This document shows positions 50,574 through 58,716 of a DNA stretch of 64,000 nucleotides, piece by piece. Below the pieces are notes generated by a model. It was not told the DNA's origin. It saw nothing but the letters and a program-made list of their open reading frames with translations, and did no database searches. Origin of the DNA: Candidatus Nitrosopumilus sediminis (lineage in GTDB: Archaea; Thermoproteota; Nitrososphaeria; Nitrososphaerales; Nitrosopumilaceae); contig NC_018656.1 of assembly GCF_000299395.1 (NCBI RefSeq), positions 992,001-1,056,000 on the forward strand, written 5' to 3'. Position numbers and translations under genes: made by a program. The first letter of the stretch is position 1, and each line of letters starts with the position of its first letter.

Positions 50574-50618
50574 ATCTCTTCGATTTTGAAGCAATAAAAA
50601 TCCCTTCTTAAGCGTTTC

Positions 50619-51647
50619 TTATTTTGTAATAATTATTTTCATAGCATTTTCACCAGTACGTGCATGATCAAATGCTTTTTGAGAATCAGAAATAGTGTAA
50701 GTATGAGTGATTAATTGTTTCACATCAATTTGAGAAGACTCGATTAAATCTAGTGCTTCTTTAGTATCAAAATCAGATGCAGCATAACTTGTAACAAGGG
50801 TAATCTCTTTTGAATAAATTTTACTCATGTCTAAATCAAGTTTTGCACCTTTAGATGGAACACCGAACATCATTACAGTACCGCCTTTTCTTACCAAGTC
50901 TATTGCATCATCTAACGCTTTGAGACTACTGGTAGCAACTATTGCCAAATCTACACCTCTACCATCTGTATCATCGTGAATCTTTTGCTTTCTATTTTCA
51001 TCCATAGAATTTATTGACTCAGTGATGTTGAATTTTTTTGCAAAACCCAATCGAAAATCATTTACATCAAAACAGAAAATTTTTGAGAATTTTTTGGCAT
51101 GAGCAAGCATTACATGCATCATTCCAGTTGGACCAACACCGAAAATTGCGGCAGAGTCACCTTCACGATAAGAACACTTTGACCAAGCCCTAACACAACA
51201 TGCCAAAGGTTCAATCATTGCAGCTTCTTCAAAACTAAGAGAATCAGAAATTTTTAAAACACCACCATGGGAAACATTCCAAGATGGGACAACATATTCT
51301 TCAGATAGACCACATGGAGAGAGATTTGTTTCATAGTATTTTTGACACATTGTTTCATATCCATGATTACAAAAATGACAATCATAGCATGGAACATGAT
51401 GATGAGTAAATACTCTGTCACCTTTTTTGAAATCAGTTACATCAGAACTTGCATCCAATACAATACCAGCAGGTTCATGTCCCAAACGCATAGATGGTTG
51501 CCCATATTGACCAAAAACTTTTTCCAGATCAGAACCACAAATCCCACAAGCTTGCATCTGAACTAAAATTTCACCAGACTTTAACTGAGGTTTTTCTGTT
51601 TCATCAACAGAAATTACAGATGGCTCTTTAACAGATGCAGTTTTCAT
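50619..51647 (-). CDS. Zinc-dependent medium-chain alcohol dehydrogenase
   Basis: A 342-residue MDR enzyme of the sorbitol/threonine dehydrogenase type. Catalytic zinc ligands are C37, H57 and E58; structural zinc cysteines are C87, C90, C93 and C101. The NAD(P) site reads AIFGVGPTGMMHVMLAH. It lies 45 bases upstream of the LsrF-like gene on the same strand, so both may act in one short pathway on a polyol or sugar-phosphate-like substrate. The actual substrate is not known. Confidence 0.88.
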   Translation of the reverse strand: MKTASVKEPSVISVDETEKPQLKSGEILVQMQACGICGSDLEKVFGQYGQPSMRLGHEPAGIVLDASSDVTDFKKGDRVFTHHHVPCYDCHFCNHGYETMCQKYYETNLSPCGLSEEYVVPSWNVSHGGVLKISDSLSFEEAAMIEPLACCVRAWSKCSYREGDSAAIFGVGPTGMMHVMLAHAKKFSKIFCFDVNDFRLGFAKKFNITESINSMDENRKQKIHDDTDGRGVDLAIVATSSLKALDDAIDLVRKGGTVMMFGVPSKGAKLDLDMSKIYSKEITLVTSYAASDFDTKEALDLIESSQIDVKQLITHTYTISDSQKAFDHARTGENAMKIIITK

Positions 51648-51679
51648 GGTAGAACTTTGAAAAATTGATTATAAGTAGA

Positions 51680-51973
51680 TTATACGCCAAGTATCTTCTT
51701 TAGCATCACTCTGTAATCAACTTCAGTTTTTTCACTTCCAGTTGCAGGTAATGCAAACACCAAAGTTGATTTTTCAGCTCGAAGTGCAGTTAATTCATCG
51801 TTAATAGATTCTGTAATATCATCACTTACTAAAACAAGACCAACGTCAGAATCATCAGTTAATGTTTTAATTTCCTCTAATGCTTTTTGAGGATTTTCAG
51901 AAATTTTACCTGGAATTCCAGCTAATTGGAAGCTAGTTACAAAAGATTTGCTTCCGACAGTAAAGATTTTCAC
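51680..51973 (-). CDS. atpF: A-type ATP synthase subunit F
   Basis: A protein of about 97 residues from GTG 51973. It opens KIFTVGSKSFVTSFQLAGIPG and contains DSDVGLVLVSDD, then ends in DYRVMLKKILGV, the A/V-type ATPase F-subunit pattern. The frame is open to 52078, but those extra residues overlap the divergent gene and are not family-like. Subunit F sits on the central stalk. No other atp genes are nearby, so it is separated from the main cluster. Confidence 0.75.
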   Translation of the reverse strand: MKIFTVGSKSFVTSFQLAGIPGKISENPQKALEEIKTLTDDSDVGLVLVSDDITESINDELTALRAEKSTLVFALPATGSEKTEVDYRVMLKKILGV

Positions 51974-52061
51974 AGTTGAGAATTTTGTCCGTTCTAATTT
52001 AACCCTTTTTGGCGATAATAGATCAGGAAAGGTTGATTTAGTTTGAAAAACCAGTGAATTT

Positions 52062-52361
52062 ATGGCAGAAATTGACACTCAGAAAGACGTCTATTTGTTC
52101 CTGCATGGAAGAATGGATCTTAAAGAAAAAGCAACAAATGCATTGACTGCAAAAGGATTTGCAGCAGATAAAATCATCATGGCCTTGCCAACTAAAGTTG
52201 GAGAGGTAGGAGATTACATGGCAATGTTATGGATGCCTCCAAATCCAGATCATATCAAGATTCAACAAATCACCAAAGTTGAAGAAGTAAAACCGGAAGG
52301 AATGATAGGTCTGTGGAAAGGAGCTTCAAAAGAAGACATAGACTCTATTCCATTAGAGTAG
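52062..52361 (+). CDS. Uncharacterised small protein
   Basis: A 99-residue protein, not recognised. It begins MAEIDTQKDVYLFLHGRMDL and contains GFAADKIIMALPTKVGEVGD, a compact alpha/beta look. No cysteine or membrane segment. Divergent to atpF and convergent with the gene at 52363. Confidence 0.6.
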   Translation: MAEIDTQKDVYLFLHGRMDLKEKATNALTAKGFAADKIIMALPTKVGEVGDYMAMLWMPPNPDHIKIQQITKVEEVKPEGMIGLWKGASKEDIDSIPLE

Positions 52362-52362
52362 G

Positions 52363-52614
52363 TCAGCTAAATCCAGCACCAAACTCATTACCTTTTTCTA
52401 AAACATCACTTGAGTCAGAATGTTTTAATTTTCTATAAAGTAATGCCTCGTAAACCATCTTCAAGGCGTTCTCGTCATCAAGATCACAATCTTCTTTGAT
52501 CTGATTTTTGTATTTTTCTAGTTTAGCAACATCTTGCTCATCAGGAGAAATATCATCATGAACCATAAGATTGGCAATTTTTTCTATTTCAGAATTTTGT
52601 TGGTCATCATCCAT
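52363..52614 (-). CDS. Small acidic protein
   Basis: An 83-residue acidic helical protein (MDDDQQNSEIEKIANLMVHD to LLYRKLKHSDSSDVLEKG). Not recognised. Cytosolic. It lies 48 bases downstream of the SWIM-finger gene and may share its transcript. Confidence 0.5.
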   Translation of the reverse strand: MDDDQQNSEIEKIANLMVHDDISPDEQDVAKLEKYKNQIKEDCDLDDENALKMVYEALLYRKLKHSDSSDVLEKGNEFGAGFS

Positions 52615-52662
52615 AATTTAACAATGATTTTCCAGTTATTAATAAGTTCGAATAATTGATCA

Positions 52663-52965
52663 TTACAGATCATCAATTAGACCTGAAAGAAAATCAGAAA
52701 ATTCATCATCAGAAAAAACAATCTCTTCCACTTGGTTTTGGTGTCTAGCAAGATGAGCAGACTCCAAATGATAGCAAATAGTTTTTCCAATTAGTTTTCC
52801 AAAGTAAAATCCAGGACAAGAGCAGTAATTAGAATCAGGATCAATCCAATGTTCTTGGCCTTTTCCAACAACAGTCCAAATCTTTCTTTGTGTGGGCTTG
52901 AAAACATGCAACTTTACACGTTTTTCAGAAACAATAGATTGGATTCGGTCCAGATCTTTGTTCAT
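52663..52965 (-). CDS. SWIM zinc-finger protein
   Basis: A 100-residue protein with the SWIM motif CxC...CxH: C48-S-C50, then GKTICYHLESAH with C64 and H66. Before it are basic strands (VKLHVFKPTQRKIWTVVGKG) suited to nucleic-acid contact. SWIM proteins occur in DNA repair and chromatin contexts; relatives assist recombinases. Partner unknown. An acidic tail closes the protein. Confidence 0.8.
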   Translation of the reverse strand: MNKDLDRIQSIVSEKRVKLHVFKPTQRKIWTVVGKGQEHWIDPDSNYCSCPGFYFGKLIGKTICYHLESAHLARHQNQVEEIVFSDDEFSDFLSGLIDDL

Positions 52966-52999
52966 AAGGGTTTAATCAGATATCTACAGTATAACTTTG

Positions 53000-53749
53000 A
53001 TGTTACAAACTAGAATCGTTCCATCAAAACCTGCACTGATTTTAGAAGGTAAAAAAAAGAATCTGGTTATTACAGATATCCACATTGGGTTTGAAAATAG
53101 CATGGCATCAAACCAAATATTCATAGGCAAAAATTCAACAATTAATGAATCAATTCAAGAATTATCTCAAATTATTGATTTAGAAAAACCAGACTCAGTT
53201 ATTTTGTTGGGAGATATCAAATCAAGCATCAAGAACATATCAAGAAATGAATGGGATGAAGTCCCATTATTTTTTAAAAAAATAAGAGAAAAGTGCGATG
53301 TAACTCTAATTCCAGGCAACCATGATGCGAATATTCAGAGGTTAGTGCCAGACAATATTTCGATGATTAGTTCAACAGGGATGGTTGAAGAAAATGTTTT
53401 GTTAACACATGGACATACAATGCCATCAGAGAACTTTTCTCACGTAGATAAGATCATTATGGGTCATGTTCATCCAGTTTTTTTCCAAGAAGATTCAATC
53501 ATGAACGGGCAAAGAGTGTGGGTTTCAATCAAGACAGAAAAAGAAAATATCTTCCCCAATAAACCAGGGGAGATCGAAATAACAATAGTTCCATCATTTA
53601 ACAAATATTTTTACGCAACACATAGGAAACAATACAAAAAATCTATTTCTCCAATTATTAATAAAATAAAAGAGATATCAAAAGCAAAAATCATAACGTT
53701 GGATGGGACAATAATTGGAACCGAGTCAGACATCAAGCAAGTGATTTGA
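53000..53749 (+). CDS. Metallophosphoesterase (archaeal ICC-like)
   Basis: About 249 residues from ATG 53000. Calcineurin-like metal motifs are in order: TDIHIGFEN, LLGDIKS, GNHDANI, THGHTMPS and GHVHP. The architecture matches the archaeal MPE group fused to no helicase. It may be a nuclease or phosphatase; its substrate is unknown. The C-terminus ends in a basic strand and helix. It converges with the wHTH/zinc gene. Confidence 0.85.
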   Translation: MLQTRIVPSKPALILEGKKKNLVITDIHIGFENSMASNQIFIGKNSTINESIQELSQIIDLEKPDSVILLGDIKSSIKNISRNEWDEVPLFFKKIREKCDVTLIPGNHDANIQRLVPDNISMISSTGMVEENVLLTHGHTMPSENFSHVDKIIMGHVHPVFFQEDSIMNGQRVWVSIKTEKENIFPNKPGEIEITIVPSFNKYFYATHRKQYKKSISPIINKIKEISKAKIITLDGTIIGTESDIKQVI

Positions 53750-54202
53750 TCAGATAAATTTAGTAACAAACATTCCTTTGAAAGCACAGTTAGGACATCT
53801 TTGTGATTTTGCCCATGTTTTGACAGTTTCAGAATATGCAACACGCATTTCATAAGAGTTACCACAATTTTGACATGAGACATTTGATAGATAGCTGTTC
53901 TTGTTCCAATCATCATTTGGTTCACGAGTAAATTTAGCAATCAAATCTCTTCCTTTCTCAGAAATGCGGTAAAGAGTCAAATCATGAAAACCAGGTTTAT
54001 CATCAAACGGAATTCTTTGGACGAGTCCATTTTCATCAAGAAAGACCAAAATATCTTTAAGCTTAAATTCTGCAATCTTTATTTTTACAAAATTCTTCTT
54101 TACACTATTTTTTAAATGAATAAATCTAATTCCATCAGCATCAAATTTCTCAATTTTACTTAGAACTTCATCAAGTTCATCATCAGAGAATTTTTTTGCC
54201 AT
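53750..54202 (-). CDS. Winged-helix and zinc-ribbon protein
   Basis: A 150-residue protein. The N-terminal 90 residues look like a winged helix (FIHLKNSVKKNFVKIKIAEF, then LVQRIPFDDKPGFHDLTLYR). A C-terminal zinc ribbon follows with SCQNCGNSYEMRV and QRCPNCAFKGMFV. Likely a transcription or RNA-related factor. Its stop abuts the phosphoesterase stop, with no base between them. Confidence 0.65.
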   Translation of the reverse strand: MAKKFSDDELDEVLSKIEKFDADGIRFIHLKNSVKKNFVKIKIAEFKLKDILVFLDENGLVQRIPFDDKPGFHDLTLYRISEKGRDLIAKFTREPNDDWNKNSYLSNVSCQNCGNSYEMRVAYSETVKTWAKSQRCPNCAFKGMFVTKFI

Positions 54203-54242
54203 AATCCTTTTTTTGAAATACTTGTGTTTATGTTTTTAAAAA

Positions 54243-56111
54243 TTATTCATAATTATCATAAGGCTCGATAGGATCTTTTGTGGTTTCATTATTTCTTAAC
54301 CACTCTAATGTTTTTACAAAAGAATCGGCCATCTCCATAGTAGTAAGTACAGGAATTCCCAATTCAAGTGATTTGCGTCTAATCTGATATTCATCTTCAA
54401 GCATTCCAACATATTTTTCCAGTGTAGAGGTACTTGGAATGTTTATAATGAAATCAATTTTTCGCTCATATAACAAATCAGAAATGTTTGGTTTTCTTTC
54501 AGGTTCTGAAATTTTGTGCACAATCTCAACCTGACCGATTTTTTCCTCAAAGAATTCGGCAGTATGCTCTGTTGATAAAATTTTGAATCCTAGTTGTTTG
54601 AGTTTTGCAATTGTTGGAAGCAATTTTTCTTTGTTTTGTGCACCGCCAACTGTAACTAGTGCAGACCCCTTATCAGGCAAATTATACCCGACAGACGTCA
54701 ATCCCTTAGATAGTGCATCATAGAAACTATTTCCAAAACACGCAGCCTCACCAGTAGATTGCATCTCAACACCTAACGCAATGTCTGCGCCTTCTAATTG
54801 CATGAATGAAAATTGTGGGACTTTGATTCCATAGTTGGTTATTTTTTGCCATTTATTTTCAGGGATTTTAGGCAGAGGTTTGTCCAAAATGGCTTTGGCG
54901 GCAAGAGAAATCAGGTTAATTTTTACTAATTTTGAAACAAAGGGCATGGAGCGAGAGGCTCGTATGTTTAGCTCTATCACATACACGTGGTCATCATGAA
55001 CCAAAAATTGCAGATTAAATGGTCCTTTGATATTAAATGTCAGAGCAATCTTTTTTGTATATTCATTTATGGTTTCAATAATTTTATTGCTTAAACGCCA
55101 TGGCGGAATTACCATCATAGCATCCCCAGAATGAACACCTGCACTATCAATGTGTTCAACAATTGCACCAATTACAACTTCCTTACCATTGCTAATTCCA
55201 TCTACATCTACTTCAAGTGAATTTAACATAAATTTTGAAATCACAACAGGATGATCAGGGGATACATCAGTTGCTTCTTTGACATATGTTTTGAGTTCTT
55301 CTTGAGACCAAACGACTTTCATTGCAGCACCTGACAAAACATAAGATGGTCTAACGATTACAGGAAATTCAACTTCCTGAGCAAAAGATTTTGCTTCGTT
55401 AAGATTGGAAAAGGCTTGCCATAATGGTTGTTGAATGTGTAGTTTATCAAGTTCTGCACTAAACTTGGAACGGTCTTCTGCTCTATCAACATCTTGTGCA
55501 CTTGTACCTAAAATATTCACACCGTGTTGTGCAAGGCCTGGAGTTAAGTTATTAGCAGTTTGTCCACCAACACATGTGATTATCCCTTTAGGGTTTTCAA
55601 ATTCTACAATGTCCAGAATTCTTTCCTGAGTTAGTTCTTCAAAATACAATCGCGTGCAAATATCATAGTCAGTTGAAACTGTTTCAGGATTACAATTAAC
55701 TACTGAAACATTTTTTTCCCCATTCTCTTGAAGACCCCAAACCATGTTAACAGTACCCCAATCAAATTCAACACTACTGCCAATTCTGTAGGGACCTGCC
55801 CCAAGTACTATGATTCCTTGCTGATCTTTTGGAACCTCTATATCATTAGAATGCCCACCATATGTCAGATACAGATAGTTAGTTACTGCAGGCCATTCAG
55901 CAGCCAATGTATCAATCTGTTTGACAGAAGGAATTACGCCTAATTTCTTTCTCAAACCACGTATTTCATCAGGAGTGGTGTCTTTGGCACGAGCTATTTG
56001 TTTATCAGAAAATCCAGTTTTTTTAGCCTCCCAAAGTAGATATTCATCAAGTTCTAATTTTTTGAGTTTTTCTTCAATATCTACAATATTTTTTATTTTT
56101 CTATAAACCAA
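54243..56111 (-). CDS. carB: Carbamoyl-phosphate synthase large subunit, C-terminal part
   Basis: A 622-residue piece: the oligomerisation domain (EEKLKKLELDEYLLWEAKKT), the second ATP-grasp carbamate-phosphorylating domain (LGAGPYRIGSSVEFDWGTVN, VRPSYVLSGAAMKVVW, GVHSGDAMMVIPPW) and the C-terminal allosteric MGS-like domain. The start is TTG at 56111, overlapping the end of the N-terminal part by 19 bases. Together they total about 1085 residues, the length of a whole CarB. One extra A in the run at 56101-56105 fuses them exactly (DPWFIEK-IKNIVDI). See findings. Confidence 0.92.
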   Translation of the reverse strand: MVYRKIKNIVDIEEKLKKLELDEYLLWEAKKTGFSDKQIARAKDTTPDEIRGLRKKLGVIPSVKQIDTLAAEWPAVTNYLYLTYGGHSNDIEVPKDQQGIIVLGAGPYRIGSSVEFDWGTVNMVWGLQENGEKNVSVVNCNPETVSTDYDICTRLYFEELTQERILDIVEFENPKGIITCVGGQTANNLTPGLAQHGVNILGTSAQDVDRAEDRSKFSAELDKLHIQQPLWQAFSNLNEAKSFAQEVEFPVIVRPSYVLSGAAMKVVWSQEELKTYVKEATDVSPDHPVVISKFMLNSLEVDVDGISNGKEVVIGAIVEHIDSAGVHSGDAMMVIPPWRLSNKIIETINEYTKKIALTFNIKGPFNLQFLVHDDHVYVIELNIRASRSMPFVSKLVKINLISLAAKAILDKPLPKIPENKWQKITNYGIKVPQFSFMQLEGADIALGVEMQSTGEAACFGNSFYDALSKGLTSVGYNLPDKGSALVTVGGAQNKEKLLPTIAKLKQLGFKILSTEHTAEFFEEKIGQVEIVHKISEPERKPNISDLLYERKIDFIINIPSTSTLEKYVGMLEDEYQIRRKSLELGIPVLTTMEMADSFVKTLEWLRNNETTKDPIEPYDNYE

Positions 56112-57484
56112 GGATCAATAGTAGATAGTTTGTAAATTCGTTCAACTGAAATTCCCATCTTCAACGCAATTGCAACATGATAAAGAATGTGATCATCATG
56201 ATGAGATAACTTGTAATCGATATCTTCTTCAGTATATTTTTGGCCATTTGTACGATTCAGAACTAATCCATCATTTCCAATATCTAACATTCGAATTGCT
56301 TTTTGGAATGATTCTTCAAAGGTTCTACCAACTGCCATAACTTCTCCGACAGATTTCATGGTAGGCCCAAGTCGTCTATTTACTAATTCAAATTTGTCAA
56401 AGTCCCATCTAGGATGCTTACATACAATATAATCAAGAGAGGGTTCAAAGCAAGCTGTTGTGCTTTTTGTAATTCTATTGACTAGTTCAGATAAATTGTA
56501 ACCCAAACCAATTTTTGCAGACATGTATGCCAAGGGATATCCTGTTGCTTTACTTGCTAATGCAGATGAACGTGAAAGTCTTGGATTAATTTCAATTGCA
56601 ACATATCTATCAGAAACAGAGTCGAGGGCATACTGAATGTTGCATTCACCTACAATTCCAACATGTTTTGTTGCACGCAATGCTGCAGAACGCAACATAT
56701 GATATTCATGGTTATCAATTGTTTGCGATGGTGCAACTACAATGTTATCACCAGTGTGGGCTTTCATTGAAAGAACATTTTCCATGTTACAAACAATTAC
56801 ATTATTTCCGTCATAGTCTTGCATTACCTCATATTCAATTTGCTTCCAATGGCCAATGTATTCTTCAACTAGAACTTGCTTGACAAGACTAGCTTTGAGA
56901 CCGCGCTCTACAATTTCGTGTAATTCAATTTCATTGTAAGCTACACCACCACCTCGGCCTCCCAGAGTATACGCCACTCGAATGATTACAGGATAGGATA
57001 GTTCTTCGGCGGCTTTTTTAGCATCTTCAAAATTATTTACAGTCTTACTTTTCAGTACCGGTACACGGCATTCCTTCATGGAATCCTTGAAAAGCTGCCT
57101 ATCTTCGGTTTTCTGAATCCCAGGAATCTGGGTCCCAAGCACATTTACGCCATATTTTTTGAGAATGCCAGCCTCATCCAGATTTACTCCACAATTCAGG
57201 GCAGTTTGTCCCCCATATGCCAACATAATCCCATCAGGTCTTTCTTTTTCGATAATTGATTCAACATATTCAGCATTTACAGGAAGTAGATACACTTGAT
57301 CAGCAAATCTTGTGTCGGTCTGAATGGTTGCAATGTTCGGATTAATCAAAACACTGTTTATGCCATCTTCATGAATTGCCTTGAGACACTGACTTCCAGA
57401 ATAATCAAATTCACCAGCTTCTCCGATTTTGATAGCCCCACTTCCCAGTACAAGAATTTTCTTCAAGGATTCATTTTTAGGCAT
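56093..57484 (-). CDS. carB: Carbamoyl-phosphate synthase large subunit, N-terminal part
   Basis: A 463-residue piece: preATP-grasp and first ATP-grasp domain, which phosphorylates bicarbonate. LGSGAIKIGEAGEFDYSGSQ, VRVAYTLGGRGGG and EINPRLSRSSALASKATGYP are typical. It ends at DPWFIEK, where continuous CarB proteins proceed into IEE. The split lies where some archaea, such as Methanocaldococcus, are known to encode two separate chains, so it may be natural. It starts three bases after carA, forming the pyrimidine/arginine operon. Confidence 0.93.
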   Translation of the reverse strand: MPKNESLKKILVLGSGAIKIGEAGEFDYSGSQCLKAIHEDGINSVLINPNIATIQTDTRFADQVYLLPVNAEYVESIIEKERPDGIMLAYGGQTALNCGVNLDEAGILKKYGVNVLGTQIPGIQKTEDRQLFKDSMKECRVPVLKSKTVNNFEDAKKAAEELSYPVIIRVAYTLGGRGGGVAYNEIELHEIVERGLKASLVKQVLVEEYIGHWKQIEYEVMQDYDGNNVIVCNMENVLSMKAHTGDNIVVAPSQTIDNHEYHMLRSAALRATKHVGIVGECNIQYALDSVSDRYVAIEINPRLSRSSALASKATGYPLAYMSAKIGLGYNLSELVNRITKSTTACFEPSLDYIVCKHPRWDFDKFELVNRRLGPTMKSVGEVMAVGRTFEESFQKAIRMLDIGNDGLVLNRTNGQKYTEEDIDYKLSHHDDHILYHVAIALKMGISVERIYKLSTIDPWFIEK

Positions 57485-57487
57485 TTT

Positions 57488-58627
57488 TTATTTCTCCATG
57501 AGTTTTTTTAATTCTTCAAAGACAAATTTACAGTCAAAGGGGCCAGGAGCAGCTTCAGGATGAAACTGTACTGCAATACAATTTTGTTTTTTGTGTTTAA
57601 TACCTTCTACTGTTTTATCATCAGCATTTGTAAACCATAACTTAAAATCAGATTTTTCAATAGATTCAGGGGTGATTCCATACCCATGATTCTGACTTGT
57701 AACATATACTTGATTATTTTCTAAGTTGATGCAAGGTTTGTTTTGTCCTCGATGTCCATACTTTAGTTTGTAAGTTTCAGTATTTCCTGCAATCCCGATT
57801 ATTTGTGCACCTAAACAAATACCCAATGTAGGAACATTATTTTCAATTAATTTTCTAGCAGTATCAATTGTATTGGGACATTTTTGCGGATCACCTGGAC
57901 CGCTACTTAGAACTACACCATTAGGATTGTAAGACATGATTTTTTCATACGAAGTATCCCATGGAACTAAAATTGCCTTGTAACCTAGTTCACGAACATT
58001 TCTTAAAATTGCATTTTTTGCACCAGTGTCAACTACAACAATGGATTTTTCATCATTGCCAAATACTTGTTCCTTCTTTGTAGATACTACATCCATGAAC
58101 TGTTCAGAATCATAATGCTTTGCAGACGCAAGTTGCTTTTTTATTGACTCGACATCAATCTCAGTATCAGATACAGCAAGGGCTGCCATCATGACACCAC
58201 TAGTTCGAAGTTTTTTTGTCAATTCCCTAGTATCAATACCTGAAATTCCAGGTACCCTTTCATTGTTCATCCATTCGTCCAAAGTCATCTTAAGATTCCA
58301 ATGGCTTGCAGTTAACGATAATTCATGAACCACTAGACCGCGAATTTGTATTTTATTAGATTCAAAGAATTTTGGTATTCCGTCATTATCTTTGATTGAT
58401 GGATCGGGAACTCCATAATTTCCAACTAAAGGATATGTCAATGTGAGAATTTGGCCATTATAAGACGGATCAGTGAGAGCCTCAGTATAGCCGACCATTC
58501 CAGTATTAAAGACGATCTCGCCAAAAACAGTTGTAGAATAACCAAAACCTTGGCCATTAAGAACAGTACCATCGTCAAAAATCAGTTTTCCAAACTTGTT
58601 TGCGTGGTTTGATTTCTTTGTAGTAAT
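57488..58627 (-). CDS. carA: Carbamoyl-phosphate synthase small subunit (glutaminase)
   Basis: A glutamine amidotransferase of about 379 residues with the class I triad: LGICLGAQI carrying the nucleophile Cys and a late HPEAAPGP. The first ATG at 58498 would delete the conserved N-terminal strand region; family-like sequence (KFGKLIFDDGTVLNGQGFGY and onward) continues in frame to an ATT at 58627. That ATT has a GAGGG ribosome-binding-like motif five bases upstream. No ATG, GTG or TTG exists between 58498 and 58627 in frame. Alternatively an ATG at 58653 joins if one T is added to the TTT at 58640-58642. Confidence 0.85.
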   Translation of the reverse strand: MTTKKSNHANKFGKLIFDDGTVLNGQGFGYSTTVFGEIVFNTGMVGYTEALTDPSYNGQILTLTYPLVGNYGVPDPSIKDNDGIPKFFESNKIQIRGLVVHELSLTASHWNLKMTLDEWMNNERVPGISGIDTRELTKKLRTSGVMMAALAVSDTEIDVESIKKQLASAKHYDSEQFMDVVSTKKEQVFGNDEKSIVVVDTGAKNAILRNVRELGYKAILVPWDTSYEKIMSYNPNGVVLSSGPGDPQKCPNTIDTARKLIENNVPTLGICLGAQIIGIAGNTETYKLKYGHRGQNKPCINLENNQVYVTSQNHGYGITPESIEKSDFKLWFTNADDKTVEGIKHKKQNCIAVQFHPEAAPGPFDCKFVFEELKKLMEK

Positions 58628-58657
58628 TGTGACCCTCGTAAAGTCCGAGTCATTAAG

Positions 58658-58664
58658 AATTTAA
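58658..58664 (-). promoter_or_regulatory. Candidate carA TATA element
   Basis: Minus-strand TTAAATT, about 34 bases upstream of the ATT start at 58627 and only 8 from the ATG at 58653. Its position fits translation from 58627 better. Assigned by eye. Confidence 0.35.
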
Positions 58665-58716
58665 GTTTTGTGCGTAATGAAGATTCGAAAATTTGATCGC
58701 AAAAAATAAAATTTGA

